Source: Chitinophagales bacterium (GTDB lineage Bacteria > Bacteroidota > Bacteroidia > Chitinophagales > Saprospiraceae). From it: 64,000 bases of DNA. The stretch spans positions 1-64,000 of the forward strand of contig JAAFJY010000011.1 in NCBI GenBank assembly GCA_013299105.1. The letters are read 5' to 3'. Under the pieces are notes generated by a model. It made no database searches. It saw only the letters and a program-made list of their open reading frames with translations, and was not told where the DNA came from. Of this stretch, positions 1 through 7,605 are shown in pieces; position 1 is the stretch's first letter; each line of letters begins with the position of its first letter. The translations under genes were made by a program, and so were the position numbers.

Positions 1-115
1 GAATTGAGATTTACTTTTCCCTGTTGCGCCCTTAAACTGTCGGTCGGTTCGTATCGACTTGTAGTCAATCATGTTTTTTACGCAAAGATACTAAAAATTT
101 GATTATCAAGGGTGA

Positions 116-289
116 ACAAGTCTAATTAGTAACACAACGACTCAAAAAGGCTTGACCATAAAAGCTGTCTTAGACCAAAACACCTATGAAAAAGCTATAA
201 AGATAAGTGATGAAGAATTAGGAAGAGTAAACATTACACCTCATGAATTTCATGGAGAATGGAATTATAAAATTAAACCCAATACTTAA
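116..289 (+). pseudogene. 3' fragment of an ISAzo13-type transposase
   Basis: An open frame without its own start runs from just after a stop at 113 to a TAA at 287-289. Its translation holds TTTQKGLTIKAVLDQNTYEK and ends with HEFHGEWNYKIKP. From memory, this resembles the C-terminus of ISAzo13-family (Rhodopirellula-type DDE) transposases, which end in a similar FHG(E/D)WNY motif. Everything upstream of about position 116 is unrelated, so only some 57 codons remain. It is a dead remnant, and the family assignment rests on motif recall only. Confidence 0.55.
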
Positions 290-319
290 TTCAATAGGAT
301 GTTATTCTTGCGAAAACCC

Positions 320-622
320 TTACGACTTACGAGTGACAACTTACGACTTACGAAGTAGGGGCTCGCTGGCAAGATCTTAGGGTTCTTAGACTTCCATTTT
401 TACGGTTTGGTATTTTTGAGTTAACCTCAGCTTTGGAATGTTTTTAAAATATTGAAAAACAATTACTTGCAAACATTTTTCGCGCCCACTAAAGATGCAA
501 TAAAATTGACTGAGCTATTTTATTGGGAAAACTTGAATCGTAAAAACGATGATTTGATGAACCACAAATTTTCAATCGAAGCCCTACTTCGTAAGTCGTA
601 AGTCGTCACTCGTAAGTCGTCA
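320..622. repeat. 41-bp near-perfect inverted repeat flanking a 221-bp spacer
   Basis: The arm at 320-360 and the arm at 582-622 are reverse complements with about two mismatches. Each arm is built from repeats of ACTTACGA. The spacer (361-581) is AT-rich and shows no convincing gene. Part of the left half (about 330-425) resembles 27235-27335, sharing the string TAGGGCTCGCTGG and following blocks, so the unit belongs to a dispersed family. Together with the transposase stub just upstream it may mark an old insertion. No gene is seen between 290 and 764. Confidence 0.6.
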
Positions 623-764
623 CTCAAAAAAAGTCTTTGTGGCTTCATGAACAGAACAAACTCGTTTTGAATCACCACTTGAAACCCAATAAGAGCCTTT
701 CTTTAAAGGGTTAGTCAAAATCTGACTCACTTTCACGACTAAACCTCAAATATTGAAATACGCT

Positions 765-1391
765 CTAAAAATTAAAGCCAAAATGAAATCCCGGTTCTCC
801 AAAGATGAATTTAGACCATTTGTCATCCAACTGTTTAAATCGATCGGGCAATTTTGTGTGATAAGCACGGTGAGTAGTTGCAATTGATGGCTGGATGAAA
901 AACCTGTCTTTGAAAAGTTTGACGTGATAACCAACACGGTATGTGTTGAAAACCTGAAAACCATTGTCAATTTTTTTGCCTTTGTCGTTTACAAAATCTT
1001 GTAAGGAAGGCATTACATTAAGCTCGGCATATAAACCTTTCCACAAAAATCGTTGGTAAGCCACTGATAAGCCATATTCACGAACATACCCTGGAAATTC
1101 TTCCTCCGGCTTTCCATATGATTTGTTAAAAAGTGGGTGAATCCCATTCGGCCAGGCATATTTCCAGGTTTTTGGTTCTAATGAAATGACATCTTTTCCT
1201 GTAATCCGATAGCCTAAATTGAGTTGAGCCAAGTTGGGTGGGTTTACGGAGGATAAATTACCTAATAAAAACATAGTGCTCCCAACAAACCACCGTTTGT
1301 AAGTGCTGTCTTGTTTGGTATATTGTGCGTTGACTTGTAGCGTGCTTGCCATCATTAAGGTCAAAGTGAACAATACAATTTTCTTTTGCAT
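765..1391 (-). CDS. small secreted, probably outer-membrane beta-barrel protein (paralog 1)
   Basis: 208 residues. The start was set at the internal Met (MQKKIVLF), which begins a typical signal peptide ending in VNAQ; all three paralogs in the window share that start. The mature part is rich in alternating aromatic and polar residues and ends in FHFGFNF. A C-terminal aromatic residue is characteristic of outer-membrane barrels, so a small porin-like fold is inferred. No known family was recognised. It lies 85 bp downstream of a Crp/Fnr regulator gene on the same strand. A palindromic operator sits between them, suggesting direct control by that regulator. Confidence 0.85.
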   Translation of the reverse strand: MQKKIVLFTLTLMMASTLQVNAQYTKQDSTYKRWFVGSTMFLLGNLSSVNPPNLAQLNLGYRITGKDVISLEPKTWKYAWPNGIHPLFNKSYGKPEEEFPGYVREYGLSVAYQRFLWKGLYAELNVMPSLQDFVNDKGKKIDNGFQVFNTYRVGYHVKLFKDRFFIQPSIATTHRAYHTKLPDRFKQLDDKWSKFIFGEPGFHFGFNF

Positions 1392-1421
1392 ATCAATACA
1401 ATTAGTTGTTAAATGATACTG

Positions 1422-1466
1422 CAAAAGTAGATTGGCAATAGGCTTAAAATCGTTATCTTAAGATAA
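1422..1466 (-). promoter_or_regulatory. promoter with 14-bp palindromic operator for barrel paralog 1
   Basis: On the minus strand a perfect palindrome TTATCTTAAGATAA (1453-1466) is followed by exactly 23 bp and then TACTTTTG (1422-1429), a match to the Bacteroidota -7 box TAnnTTTG. No good -33 TTTG is present. The palindrome centre would fall near -42, the position of class II activator sites of Crp-type proteins. The same arrangement with the same spacing is found at 3924-3968 and 5181-5225. Confidence 0.6.
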
Positions 1467-1476
1467 GAAAATGAAG

Positions 1477-2058
1477 TTACTCTTTGCTCTTTTCCATAAT
1501 TCTTGCTCTCAACCTGCTCAATGATTGTGGTATCATACCTAAAAAACTTGCTAATTGGTGTTGTGGGACACGCTGAATAAGGTCCGGTCTATTTTGCAGT
1601 AAATTCAGGTATCGCTCTTCGGGTGATGCAATCTTAAACTCGTCAAAATTAAGTTGTTGCTTAGCTAAAAGTTCATTAGACAGTACTTTACACATTAGTT
1701 GAAGTTTGGGGAACTTAATGAATAATTCAACTCCAATATCTATGTGAGCAACCGTTAGTATGGTATCCTCAACACAACTTACAAAATATTCAGATGGAGT
1801 ATTATTTATTGCACAATGTGGCGTTAAACCCTCCATTTCTGTAAAAAAGGCGGTAGTTTTTTCTTCACCATCTGTGATGTAATATTTACGTATGCATCCT
1901 TTTAGAACAAAGTATTCATCCCGCGACTTCTGTCCTCTTTTGAGTAAAATAGTCCCCTTCTTCACAGATCGAAATATGTCTAACGAAAGTATTGTGTCTT
2001 TCTCATCTTCAGTTAGAGAAATGTATTTTGACATAAAGTCAAATAGTTTGTCTTGCAT
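1477..2058 (-). CDS. Crp/Fnr-family transcriptional regulator (paralog 1)
   Basis: 193 residues. The N-terminal part (about 20-130) is a cyclic-nucleotide-binding-type beta-roll: LFDFMSKYISLTEDEK, then KKGTILLKRGQ and YFVLKGCIRKYY. The C-terminal part (about 145-190) is a helix-turn-helix with QHQLASFLGMIPQSLSRLRA. This is the common Bacteroidota Crp form, and the ligand cannot be told from sequence. It precedes barrel paralog 1 on the same strand and is preceded by a promoter block shared with two other genes. A close paralog is at 5270-5851. It is likely an activator of the adjacent barrel gene (inference from the palindrome). Confidence 0.93.
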   Translation of the reverse strand: MQDKLFDFMSKYISLTEDEKDTILSLDIFRSVKKGTILLKRGQKSRDEYFVLKGCIRKYYITDGEEKTTAFFTEMEGLTPHCAINNTPSEYFVSCVEDTILTVAHIDIGVELFIKFPKLQLMCKVLSNELLAKQQLNFDEFKIASPEERYLNLLQNRPDLIQRVPQHQLASFLGMIPQSLSRLRARIMEKSKE

Positions 2059-2163
2059 TGTTTTTGTATGTTATCAAGTAACTAGCGTCTGTTGCAATCG
2101 CCACCAACAGGCCGCATATTTGTGAAGACAGCACTTTGGAAACCCTCCATTCGCGTCCATTCA

Positions 2164-2194
2164 CAAAAATAACATAAAATCCCGACTGTTCAAA
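2164..2194 (-). promoter_or_regulatory. duplicated promoter block, copy 1 (upstream of crp paralog 1)
   Basis: On the minus strand TTTG (2194-2191), 19 bp, then TATTTTTG (2171-2164), a canonical Bacteroidota -33/-7 pair. It lies within a conserved stretch of about 110 bp (about 2100-2200) that recurs upstream of crp paralog 2 and of the gene at 6042-6977. The shared stretch includes the spacer (near-identical GATTTTATG) and a leader with GAATGGAGGGTTT-like sequence. The leader to the start codon would be about 100 nt. Confidence 0.65.
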
Positions 2195-2840
2195 GGCTTC
2201 TAAGCAGACCTGCTTTATAGATATAGTGGCGTTGGAGTACGCAGCTGGGTATTGCGACAAACTACTGCTCTGCGGAGCAGTAGTTGCACCGCGACCCCCA
2301 AAGGAGTTGCGGCGCAACGGTTTAGTGCTTGACCAAGACAGGGAAATCAAAGTGCTTCAGTTCTACAACTGTACAAAGGGTTAGTAGAAGTTCAAAAGCC
2401 ATAGTTTGCACAGGGTGCGGCTCCAATCAGCTGTAAAAGTCAAGCTTTTTCACAGCTACTTGATCGGAGCTTAAACGGGCCTTGAGCAAATCCCGATTTT
2501 GCGAAAGAGCACTTTAAAGCGCGACGGATCAGAAGCCACCACTGTTTGAGCGACGAAGGAGCGAGTTTGGTGGATTCCCATTGTTCCTTGGAACTGCCCT
2601 TTCAAGCAAAATCGTGGGATTTGATCACAGCCCTTGCCTTTTTTGTGAAAACTAATGTATCAAATTTGAGTGTACTTTTTCGTTTAAAAGTACATCAAAC
2701 GGGAGCCGCACCCGTTTGCACGTCAGCCCTGCTTTTGCCGATACTTGGTTAGTAGCTCGTTTTTATATCGGCACTTTATCTCAAAATTTTATTCACATAT
2801 CTACGCTAACTCCTCATCAAATTTTTCGTTCAAAGGTTTT
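2195..2840. other. intergenic stretch without a recognisable gene
   Basis: About 650 bp in which no frame looks coding. It contains a perfect 10-bp-stem hairpin, ACTACTGCTC-TGCG-GAGCAGTAGT (2261-2284). Scattered short inverted pieces also occur, such as TTGAGTGTACTTTT/AAAAGTACATCAA near 2670-2698. It probably represents decayed mobile or plasmid DNA, but no specific element could be named. Confidence 0.4.
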
Positions 2841-3260
2841 TCATGACCCAATACGAGGCCATTTCCATGCATAACGGATGATGAGACCAAGAAGAACGAC
2901 TTCTACCACAGCGCCAAACACCATGTGCATCCAGGCTTCTCCTGCCAAATTGAACAACATGTAAGGAATATATACCGTGGCAACGATGATATTTGCCCAG
3001 CGATTTACTTTAGCTGGCAGGGCAACAGCAAGAAAAATCATCAGTGTCGGAATTGTCATTGAGACAAGCGCAGCCATCAGAAATCCTTGCGTAATATCAA
3101 ATACAAAGACCCTTCCTTTCATAATGTCAGCTATCTTACCCGGCATATACAAATGAAAATAGTCCACATAGATGTAGAGAAACATAAAGCTTGTCCATAG
3201 CATAGCAAGCTTCAGTTTCACACTGACTTTGATGTCTTCCAGTGAGTTTTGTGTGTTCAT
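2841..3260 (-). CDS. four-helix membrane protein, DUF6326-like
   Basis: 139 residues with about four hydrophobic helices: around 15-33, 55-80, 85-105 and 110-130. The motifs YVDYFHLYMPGKI and GEAWMHM are recalled from the DUF6326 family of small integral membrane proteins of unknown role. The gene starts 9 bp after the stop of barrel paralog 2 on the same strand, so the two are probably co-transcribed. It has no counterpart next to the other two barrel paralogs. Function is unknown; the family name is given from memory. Confidence 0.83.
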   Translation of the reverse strand: MNTQNSLEDIKVSVKLKLAMLWTSFMFLYIYVDYFHLYMPGKIADIMKGRVFVFDITQGFLMAALVSMTIPTLMIFLAVALPAKVNRWANIIVATVYIPYMLFNLAGEAWMHMVFGAVVEVVLLGLIIRYAWKWPRIGS

Positions 3261-3269
3261 AATGGTTGA

Positions 3270-3893
3270 CTAAAAATTAACGCCGAAATGTAGCCCAGGT
3301 TCAGGCGTATATTTTGGCCACTTGTCATCTTTTTGTTTAAAACCATCAGGCATTTCGGTGTAATAAGCACGGCCAGCAATGCCAAGTGATGGTTGGAAAA
3401 AACCCTTATCTCTAAAGAGTTTAATGTGATAACCAATTCGGTTGGTGTTGAATACAATGAACCCATTATCCACCTTATCACCGTTGTCATTCTTAAATAT
3501 TTGCACCATAGGCGTTGCATGTACTGCTACAAAGAGACCTTTCCCAAAGAACCTTTGATAAGCAAGACCAATGCCATACTCACGAATATACCCCGGAAAT
3601 TTTTCTTCTTGCTTTCCGTATGATTTGTTTAAAAATGGGTTAATGCCAAGTGGCCAGGCATGTTTCCAAGTTATTAGTTCAAGAGAAATTACATCTTTTC
3701 CTGTAATGCGATAGCCTAAATTCAGTTGAGCAAAGCCAGGGGGATTTACGGGCGCTAAATTACCCAATAAAAACACAGTACTACCAAGGAACCAGCGCTT
3801 GTAAGTGCTGTCTTGTTTGGCATATTGGGCTTTGACTTGTAGCGTGCTTGCCATCATTAACGTCAAAGTGAACAATAGAACTTTCTTTTGCAT
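3270..3893 (-). CDS. small secreted, probably outer-membrane beta-barrel protein (paralog 2)
   Basis: 207 residues. The start is at the internal Met MQKKVLLF, beginning a signal peptide that ends VKAQ. It is closely similar to paralog 1 throughout (shared KQDSTYKRWF, LNLGYRITGKDVISLE, FPGY(V/I)REYG) and ends in GLHFGVNF, the aromatic end expected of an outer-membrane barrel. Unlike paralogs 1 and 3 it has no crp gene directly upstream; a gap of about 420 bp lies there. Its promoter-operator is conserved, so a regulator encoded elsewhere in the array could control it. The DUF6326-like gene follows at 9 bp. Confidence 0.85.
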   Translation of the reverse strand: MQKKVLLFTLTLMMASTLQVKAQYAKQDSTYKRWFLGSTVFLLGNLAPVNPPGFAQLNLGYRITGKDVISLELITWKHAWPLGINPFLNKSYGKQEEKFPGYIREYGIGLAYQRFFGKGLFVAVHATPMVQIFKNDNGDKVDNGFIVFNTNRIGYHIKLFRDKGFFQPSLGIAGRAYYTEMPDGFKQKDDKWPKYTPEPGLHFGVNF

Positions 3894-3923
3894 AGCAATA
3901 CAATTAATTGTTAAACAATACTG

Positions 3924-3968
3924 CAAAAGTATATTAGCGAGCTACAATAGCTCGTTCACTTAAGTTAA
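3924..3968 (-). promoter_or_regulatory. promoter with palindromic operator for barrel paralog 2
   Basis: On the minus strand TTAACTTAAGTGAA (3955-3968), a palindrome with one mismatch, then 23 bp, then TACTTTTG (3924-3931). The layout and spacing are identical to those of paralogs 1 and 3, although the 23-bp spacer sequence is only partly conserved. That supports selection on the spacing of operator and -7 box. Confidence 0.6.
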
Positions 3969-4390
3969 GAAAAGAGACTGGTGCTTTTACAAATCGTGCG
4001 GTCCTTGATGCGCACCTACCAGATAGCTGCTGGATGTGAATACGGGGTGTTCGCTTGCTCCCGACTGAGGACCTCGGAGGCACGATGCCGGATGTGCTGC
4101 TGGTTTTATTTTGAAAATAAGGTGGAAAGGCAAGTGGTAATACAAAGTACCAGAAGGCGCTAAAGCACTAACTCAACTTACTGAATTTCAAATAAATGCA
4201 AAAATCACATCTAGCATCGTATAACCCTGGACTTGAGTACGAGAACAAAGGACTCCCGCCCATGCCTCATGCATCTATCCGGTAGTTGCATCTTTGATCA
4301 TTAGGAGGCTACTTAAAAGGAAGCCAATAACATCTTTTCCTGACTATGTGTAGAGCAATTTGGGCTTACCTCATAAATTGTCAAAGAACC
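3969..4390. other. intergenic stretch where a crp copy might have been lost
   Basis: About 420 bp without a convincing gene. In the other two units a crp gene occupies this position. No crp remnant could be read in any frame here. The only open frame (3981-4163, 60 codons, plus strand) has no recognisable features and looks like chance. Confidence 0.35.
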
Positions 4391-5014
4391 CTAAAAATTA
4401 AATCCAAAATGAAGCCCAGGTTGAATAAAGTAATTTGGCCATTCTTTTTCTACTAATTCAAAAGACTCCGGAACATTGGTTCTTACAGGCCAATAACTAC
4501 AGCCAATAGCTGGTTCAAAAAAGAACCGGTTTTTAAAAAACTTAAATTGGTAACCCAAATGGAAATTCAGATACAAGGTGTATCCATTTCCAATCTTTAC
4601 TTGATTCTCATCAATATATTTTTCAAAAGCATTCAATGCATAAACTGATGCATAAGCTCCTTTCCACCAAAAACGCTGGTATCCTAACGTAGGTGCAAGT
4701 ATGCGTGCGTGTCCAGGATAATTGAGTCCAGGTGCATCAAATGATGGCCCAAAAGGAATACCTATTGGCCAAGCATAAATGGATCTTTTAAATTCAAAGG
4801 AAACGACATCTTTAGGTGTCAGCCGATATCCAATATTTAATTGTATATACTCAGGGGGATTTGGGTCATTAGGAATGAAATTTCCTAGCATATAGAGTGA
4901 ACTTCCAACGTACCACCTTTTGTAAGTAGTGTCTTGTTTGGCATTTTGTGCTTTGACTTGTAGCGTGCTTGCCATCATTAAGGTCAAAGTGAATAACAAA
5001 AACTTCTTTTGCAT
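4391..5014 (-). CDS. small secreted, probably outer-membrane beta-barrel protein (paralog 3)
   Basis: 207 residues from the internal Met MQKKFLLF (signal peptide ending VKAQ), ending in GLHFGFNF. It is more diverged than paralogs 1 and 2 but keeps KQDTTYKRWYVGSS, LNIGYRLTPKDVVSFE and the aromatic C-terminus. The open frame extends 39 codons further upstream, but that extension is translated MITE-A sequence and is not part of the family. The MITE-A insertion lies between the promoter-operator and the start codon, so the transcript carries a palindromic leader of about 130 nt that the other two paralogs lack. Confidence 0.85.
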   Translation of the reverse strand: MQKKFLLFTLTLMMASTLQVKAQNAKQDTTYKRWYVGSSLYMLGNFIPNDPNPPEYIQLNIGYRLTPKDVVSFEFKRSIYAWPIGIPFGPSFDAPGLNYPGHARILAPTLGYQRFWWKGAYASVYALNAFEKYIDENQVKIGNGYTLYLNFHLGYQFKFFKNRFFFEPAIGCSYWPVRTNVPESFELVEKEWPNYFIQPGLHFGFNF

Positions 5015-5029
5015 ATCAATACAATTAGT

Positions 5030-5160
5030 ATTTGAGCTAAAATAAGATGGACATCTTTGTTTTTGAGGTTTAGCAAAAAAAGAACACAACTTACTTTCAT
5101 CCAGTTGCTTTTCTTTTTTCACTAAACCCAAACCTGTCCACCTTATTTTTTTACGCTCCC
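5030..5160 (-). mobile_element. MITE-A copy 1, short palindromic element inserted in a 5' leader
   Basis: 131 bp with long imperfect terminal inverted repeats: GAGCTAAAATAAGATGGACA at one end, and GGAGCGTAAAAAAATAAGGT at the other when read on the opposite strand. Flanks read TTAGT on both sides (5025-5029 and 5161-5165). The paralogous leaders at 1391-1410 and 3893-3912 run on without the insert, through ACAATTAGTTGTTAAA or a one-base variant. This is direct evidence of insertion with an apparent 5-bp target duplication. It encodes no transposase. Other copies lie near 26085, 59977 and 60826. Confidence 0.8.
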
Positions 5161-5180
5161 TTAGTTGTTAAACGATGCTG

Positions 5181-5225
5181 CAAAAGTAGATTGGTGAGCT
5201 ACGATAACTCGTTCACTTAAGTTAA
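5181..5225 (-). promoter_or_regulatory. promoter with palindromic operator for barrel paralog 3
   Basis: On the minus strand TTAACTTAAGTGAA (5212-5225), 23 bp, TACTTTTG (5181-5188). The operator is identical to that of paralog 2. It lies 44 bp downstream of the crp paralog 2 stop and upstream of the MITE-A insertion, so the insertion leaves promoter and operator intact. Confidence 0.6.
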
Positions 5226-5269
5226 GAAAAGGAATTTGGGATGGTCAAAAAGGCCAGACACAAAACTCC

Positions 5270-5851
5270 CTAACTCTTGCTCTTTTCAAAAATTCTTGCA
5301 CGCAGCCTGCTTAATGATTGAGGTTTAATCCCCAAATAGCTCGCCAATTGGTGCTGCGGAACACGCTGAATAAGGTCTGGTCTTTTTTGAATTAAGTTCA
5401 GGTAGCGTTGTTCAGGTGAAGAAGTTTTAAACTCGTCAAAATCCATCCGTTGTTTTGCCAAAAGTTCTTCGGAAAGCATTCTACACATCATTTCAAACTT
5501 TGGAAATTTATGGTTTGTTTCTATTTCCATGTCAGCATTTGAAACGGTAAGGATCGTGTCTTCTATACAACTTATGTAATATTCAGATGGTGTTTTGCTG
5601 ATTACACTAGGGGGTGTCAAAGCTTCCATTTCGGTGTAGAAAGCAGTAGTTTTTTCTTCCCCATCTAAAACATAATATGCTCGAATACAACCTTTTAGAA
5701 CAAAATAACTATCTTTCGATCTTTGCCCTTCTTTGAGTAAAGTCGTCCCTTTCTTTACCGAGCGGAATATGTCCAGAGAAACGATTGCATTCTTCTCCTC
5801 TTCGGTCAGCGAAACGTATTTTGAGATAAAGTCAAATAGGATGTTTTTCAT
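5270..5851 (-). CDS. Crp/Fnr-family transcriptional regulator (paralog 2)
   Basis: 193 residues, the same length as the copy at 1477-2058 and clearly a duplicate. Shared features are the cNMP-binding beta-roll (KKGTTLLKEGQ, YFVLKGCIRAYY) and a C-terminal HTH with QHQLASYLGIKPQSLSRLRA. Divergence is concentrated in the middle (about 85-140), around the dimer helix, so ligand or partner may differ. It precedes barrel paralog 3 with a palindromic operator between them. It has the duplicated promoter block upstream (5952-5982). Confidence 0.93.
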   Translation of the reverse strand: MKNILFDFISKYVSLTEEEKNAIVSLDIFRSVKKGTTLLKEGQRSKDSYFVLKGCIRAYYVLDGEEKTTAFYTEMEALTPPSVISKTPSEYYISCIEDTILTVSNADMEIETNHKFPKFEMMCRMLSEELLAKQRMDFDEFKTSSPEQRYLNLIQKRPDLIQRVPQHQLASYLGIKPQSLSRLRARIFEKSKS

Positions 5852-5951
5852 AGCTTTGCTGTTGTTACTGTCGGCTGCTTACACTTACCATCAACAGGCC
5901 GCACATACGTGAGGGCAGCGCATTTGCGCACCCTCAATTCACGACCGGGCA

Positions 5952-5982
5952 CAAAAATACCATAAAATTCCGACTGTTCAAA
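5952..5982 (-). promoter_or_regulatory. duplicated promoter block, copy 2 (upstream of crp paralog 2)
   Basis: On the minus strand TTTG (5982-5979), 19 bp, TATTTTTG (5959-5952). The surrounding sequence (about 5890-5995) matches copy 1 in the spacer (AACAGTCGGAATTTTATGG) and in the leader. The leader here can fold: GTGAGGG and CCCTC...CAC flank GCGCATTTGCGC at about 5910-5945. Confidence 0.65.
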
Positions 5983-6041
5983 GTTTACCAAGTAGGGATG
6001 TTTTTACAAAACTGCTTGCTGGTAGCAGTCATTTTCGTCTA

Positions 6042-6977
6042 TTACTCAATATGGTCGTGAATACCAATTTCTCTATAAAGTTTCATTGAACAATTTTTCT
6101 CTCGTTTCCAAATTCTTATTCCCTTACCTGAGCCTACACCTGAATTGTCTGAAGTATGCCACTTTACATAAAATCTTGGATACTCAATTACATAGTCATC
6201 ACATTCTTCAAAATATTCGTTGTAAATGTTTATTGTGTCGATCTTTACTGGATAGCTATTGTAGTCAATTAGATGTGTCCTGATGGATTTGATTCCAACT
6301 TTTGATGAATCGGCAAAAGGCATAAAAATAGCATCATCGGTAAAAAAATCTGCCCTTAAATTTCCATCTCGTGTTTGCACAGATTTCTCCATAAGAGTAT
6401 TCAATGCCATTAAATCAAAAGCAAGATCTTTAGCCGTATTAAGTTGTTGTGGAAACTGATAAGTCGAATGTTCTTTCGATACTTTTACTAAATGTGAACT
6501 TGGATTGTTAATGTTGTGTAAGTAGCCGAAGGATTCCGCTTTCAGTTTCAAATCTCCATTTGGTTGCAATATCCAAATATTCAAGTATTTACCGTTCAAT
6601 GTTGTTTTTTGTCCTTCAATATTTTGATAGGCTGTAGAAAATGTGCCAATTTCAACAATATTATTTTTAAGCTGCATCGTTTCTAAAATGGTTTTATTGA
6701 AAAAAGCGGTTTGCCGCCTTTTGAGTATTTCTAAATAATATTCATTTATTGCCTTTGTTCCTTTCATTGATGGTTGAAATTCAGGCATACAAATAGCATC
6801 TTTGTCAAAAAGGTTGATTATTATCTCCACTTCTTTGTCTATGAATGCTTGAGCTATTTGCTTATTTTTTTCTTCAATTTTGCTCGTATAATTGACAATT
6901 TTTTTTGATTGCCCAAAAACAGAAATGTCCACAAAGAACAAAAGTGTCAAACAGAAAACAGCTTTTAAAATTTTCAT
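6042..6977 (-). CDS. secreted protein with two NTF2-like (SnoaL/DUF4440-type) domains
   Basis: 311 residues: a signal peptide (about 1-23, ending VFGQ) followed by two NTF2-like halves. The first (about 30-160) has EEKNKQIAQAFIDKEVEII and the typical LFDKDAICMPEFQPSMKGTK pattern. The second (about 190-305) has FFTDDAIFMPFADSSKVGIK and ends in a beta-rich part with RIWKREKN. DUF4440-type domains often bind small molecules or act as simple enzymes; no substrate can be named. Its promoter block is shared with the two crp genes, so it may belong to the same duplicated module. Confidence 0.85.
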   Translation of the reverse strand: MKILKAVFCLTLLFFVDISVFGQSKKIVNYTSKIEEKNKQIAQAFIDKEVEIIINLFDKDAICMPEFQPSMKGTKAINEYYLEILKRRQTAFFNKTILETMQLKNNIVEIGTFSTAYQNIEGQKTTLNGKYLNIWILQPNGDLKLKAESFGYLHNINNPSSHLVKVSKEHSTYQFPQQLNTAKDLAFDLMALNTLMEKSVQTRDGNLRADFFTDDAIFMPFADSSKVGIKSIRTHLIDYNSYPVKIDTINIYNEYFEECDDYVIEYPRFYVKWHTSDNSGVGSGKGIRIWKREKNCSMKLYREIGIHDHIE

Positions 6978-7107
6978 TCGGTCTTAGAATTGGTTGTTAT
7001 CAATTTAAGAATTTTGATTTTGAACGTGATTTCGTTTAGGGTTGTCTCCAACAGTCCACATGTTTGCGCAGGTAGCCCATATGAAACCCTCCATTCGCAC
7101 CTAGGCA

Positions 7108-7138
7108 CAAAAATACCATAAAATCTTGACGGTTCAAA
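7108..7138 (-). promoter_or_regulatory. duplicated promoter block, copy 3 (upstream of the double NTF2-like gene)
   Basis: On the minus strand TTTG (7138-7135), 19 bp, TATTTTTG (7115-7108). The similarity to copies 1 and 2 covers about 7055-7165, including CGAATGGAGGGTTT in the leader, which is also present in copy 1. Outside the block the three downstream genes are unrelated in the case of this copy, so the block itself, not only the genes, has been copied. Confidence 0.65.
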
Positions 7139-7165
7139 GGCTTCCGATCAGGTCTGTTTTTACAA

Positions 7166-7605
7166 ATAGGGTGCTGGAGGAAGGGATTAGGGATTACTGT
7201 CAACGGGATCATATACGAACCTCACATTCCCAAAAGCAAACATGCAAAAATTGAAGAGAAACGTAACTTTCTTTGATTAGAAAATCACAAATATTGGCAT
7301 CCAATATTTTAAGCAATCAGCCTCTAGAATTGAAAGACACTTTACAATACCAAATGCTCACCTTTTATCCTTGCTTTTTATCCAACAGGATGATTTCTTC
7401 AACAACAACTTCAGTAACGAATCGCTTTACTCCTTGTTTGTCTTCGTATGAATGGGTACGGTTTTCCCGGCTAAGCGCATTTATAATTTTTTTCCATAAA
7501 ACGGCCTAATTTCGCCTCTCCCAAAATAAATTTGCCCTCTCCTGCGCTATCCAGGCGTACTGAACACCGATTTTCACAACCCAAGATAAAACACCTTCTA
7601 GCCCA
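7166..7605. other. intergenic stretch without a recognisable gene
   Basis: About 440 bp between a divergent pair (the NTF2-like gene to the left, the SUKH gene to the right). It must hold the SUKH gene promoter, but no clear TTTG/TAnnTTTG pair was found. The small open frames here have no features of real genes. Confidence 0.35.

Noticed and set aside
1-115. Possible tRNA or attachment site at the left edge
   Set aside because: No cloverleaf-compatible arms were found; the sequence is too short to judge.
2100-7165. Integron-type attC sites separating same-strand gene cassettes
   Set aside because: The shared block contains a clear promoter pair and conserved leader. The 7-bp core sites and the arm pairing of attC were not found, and no integrase gene is present.
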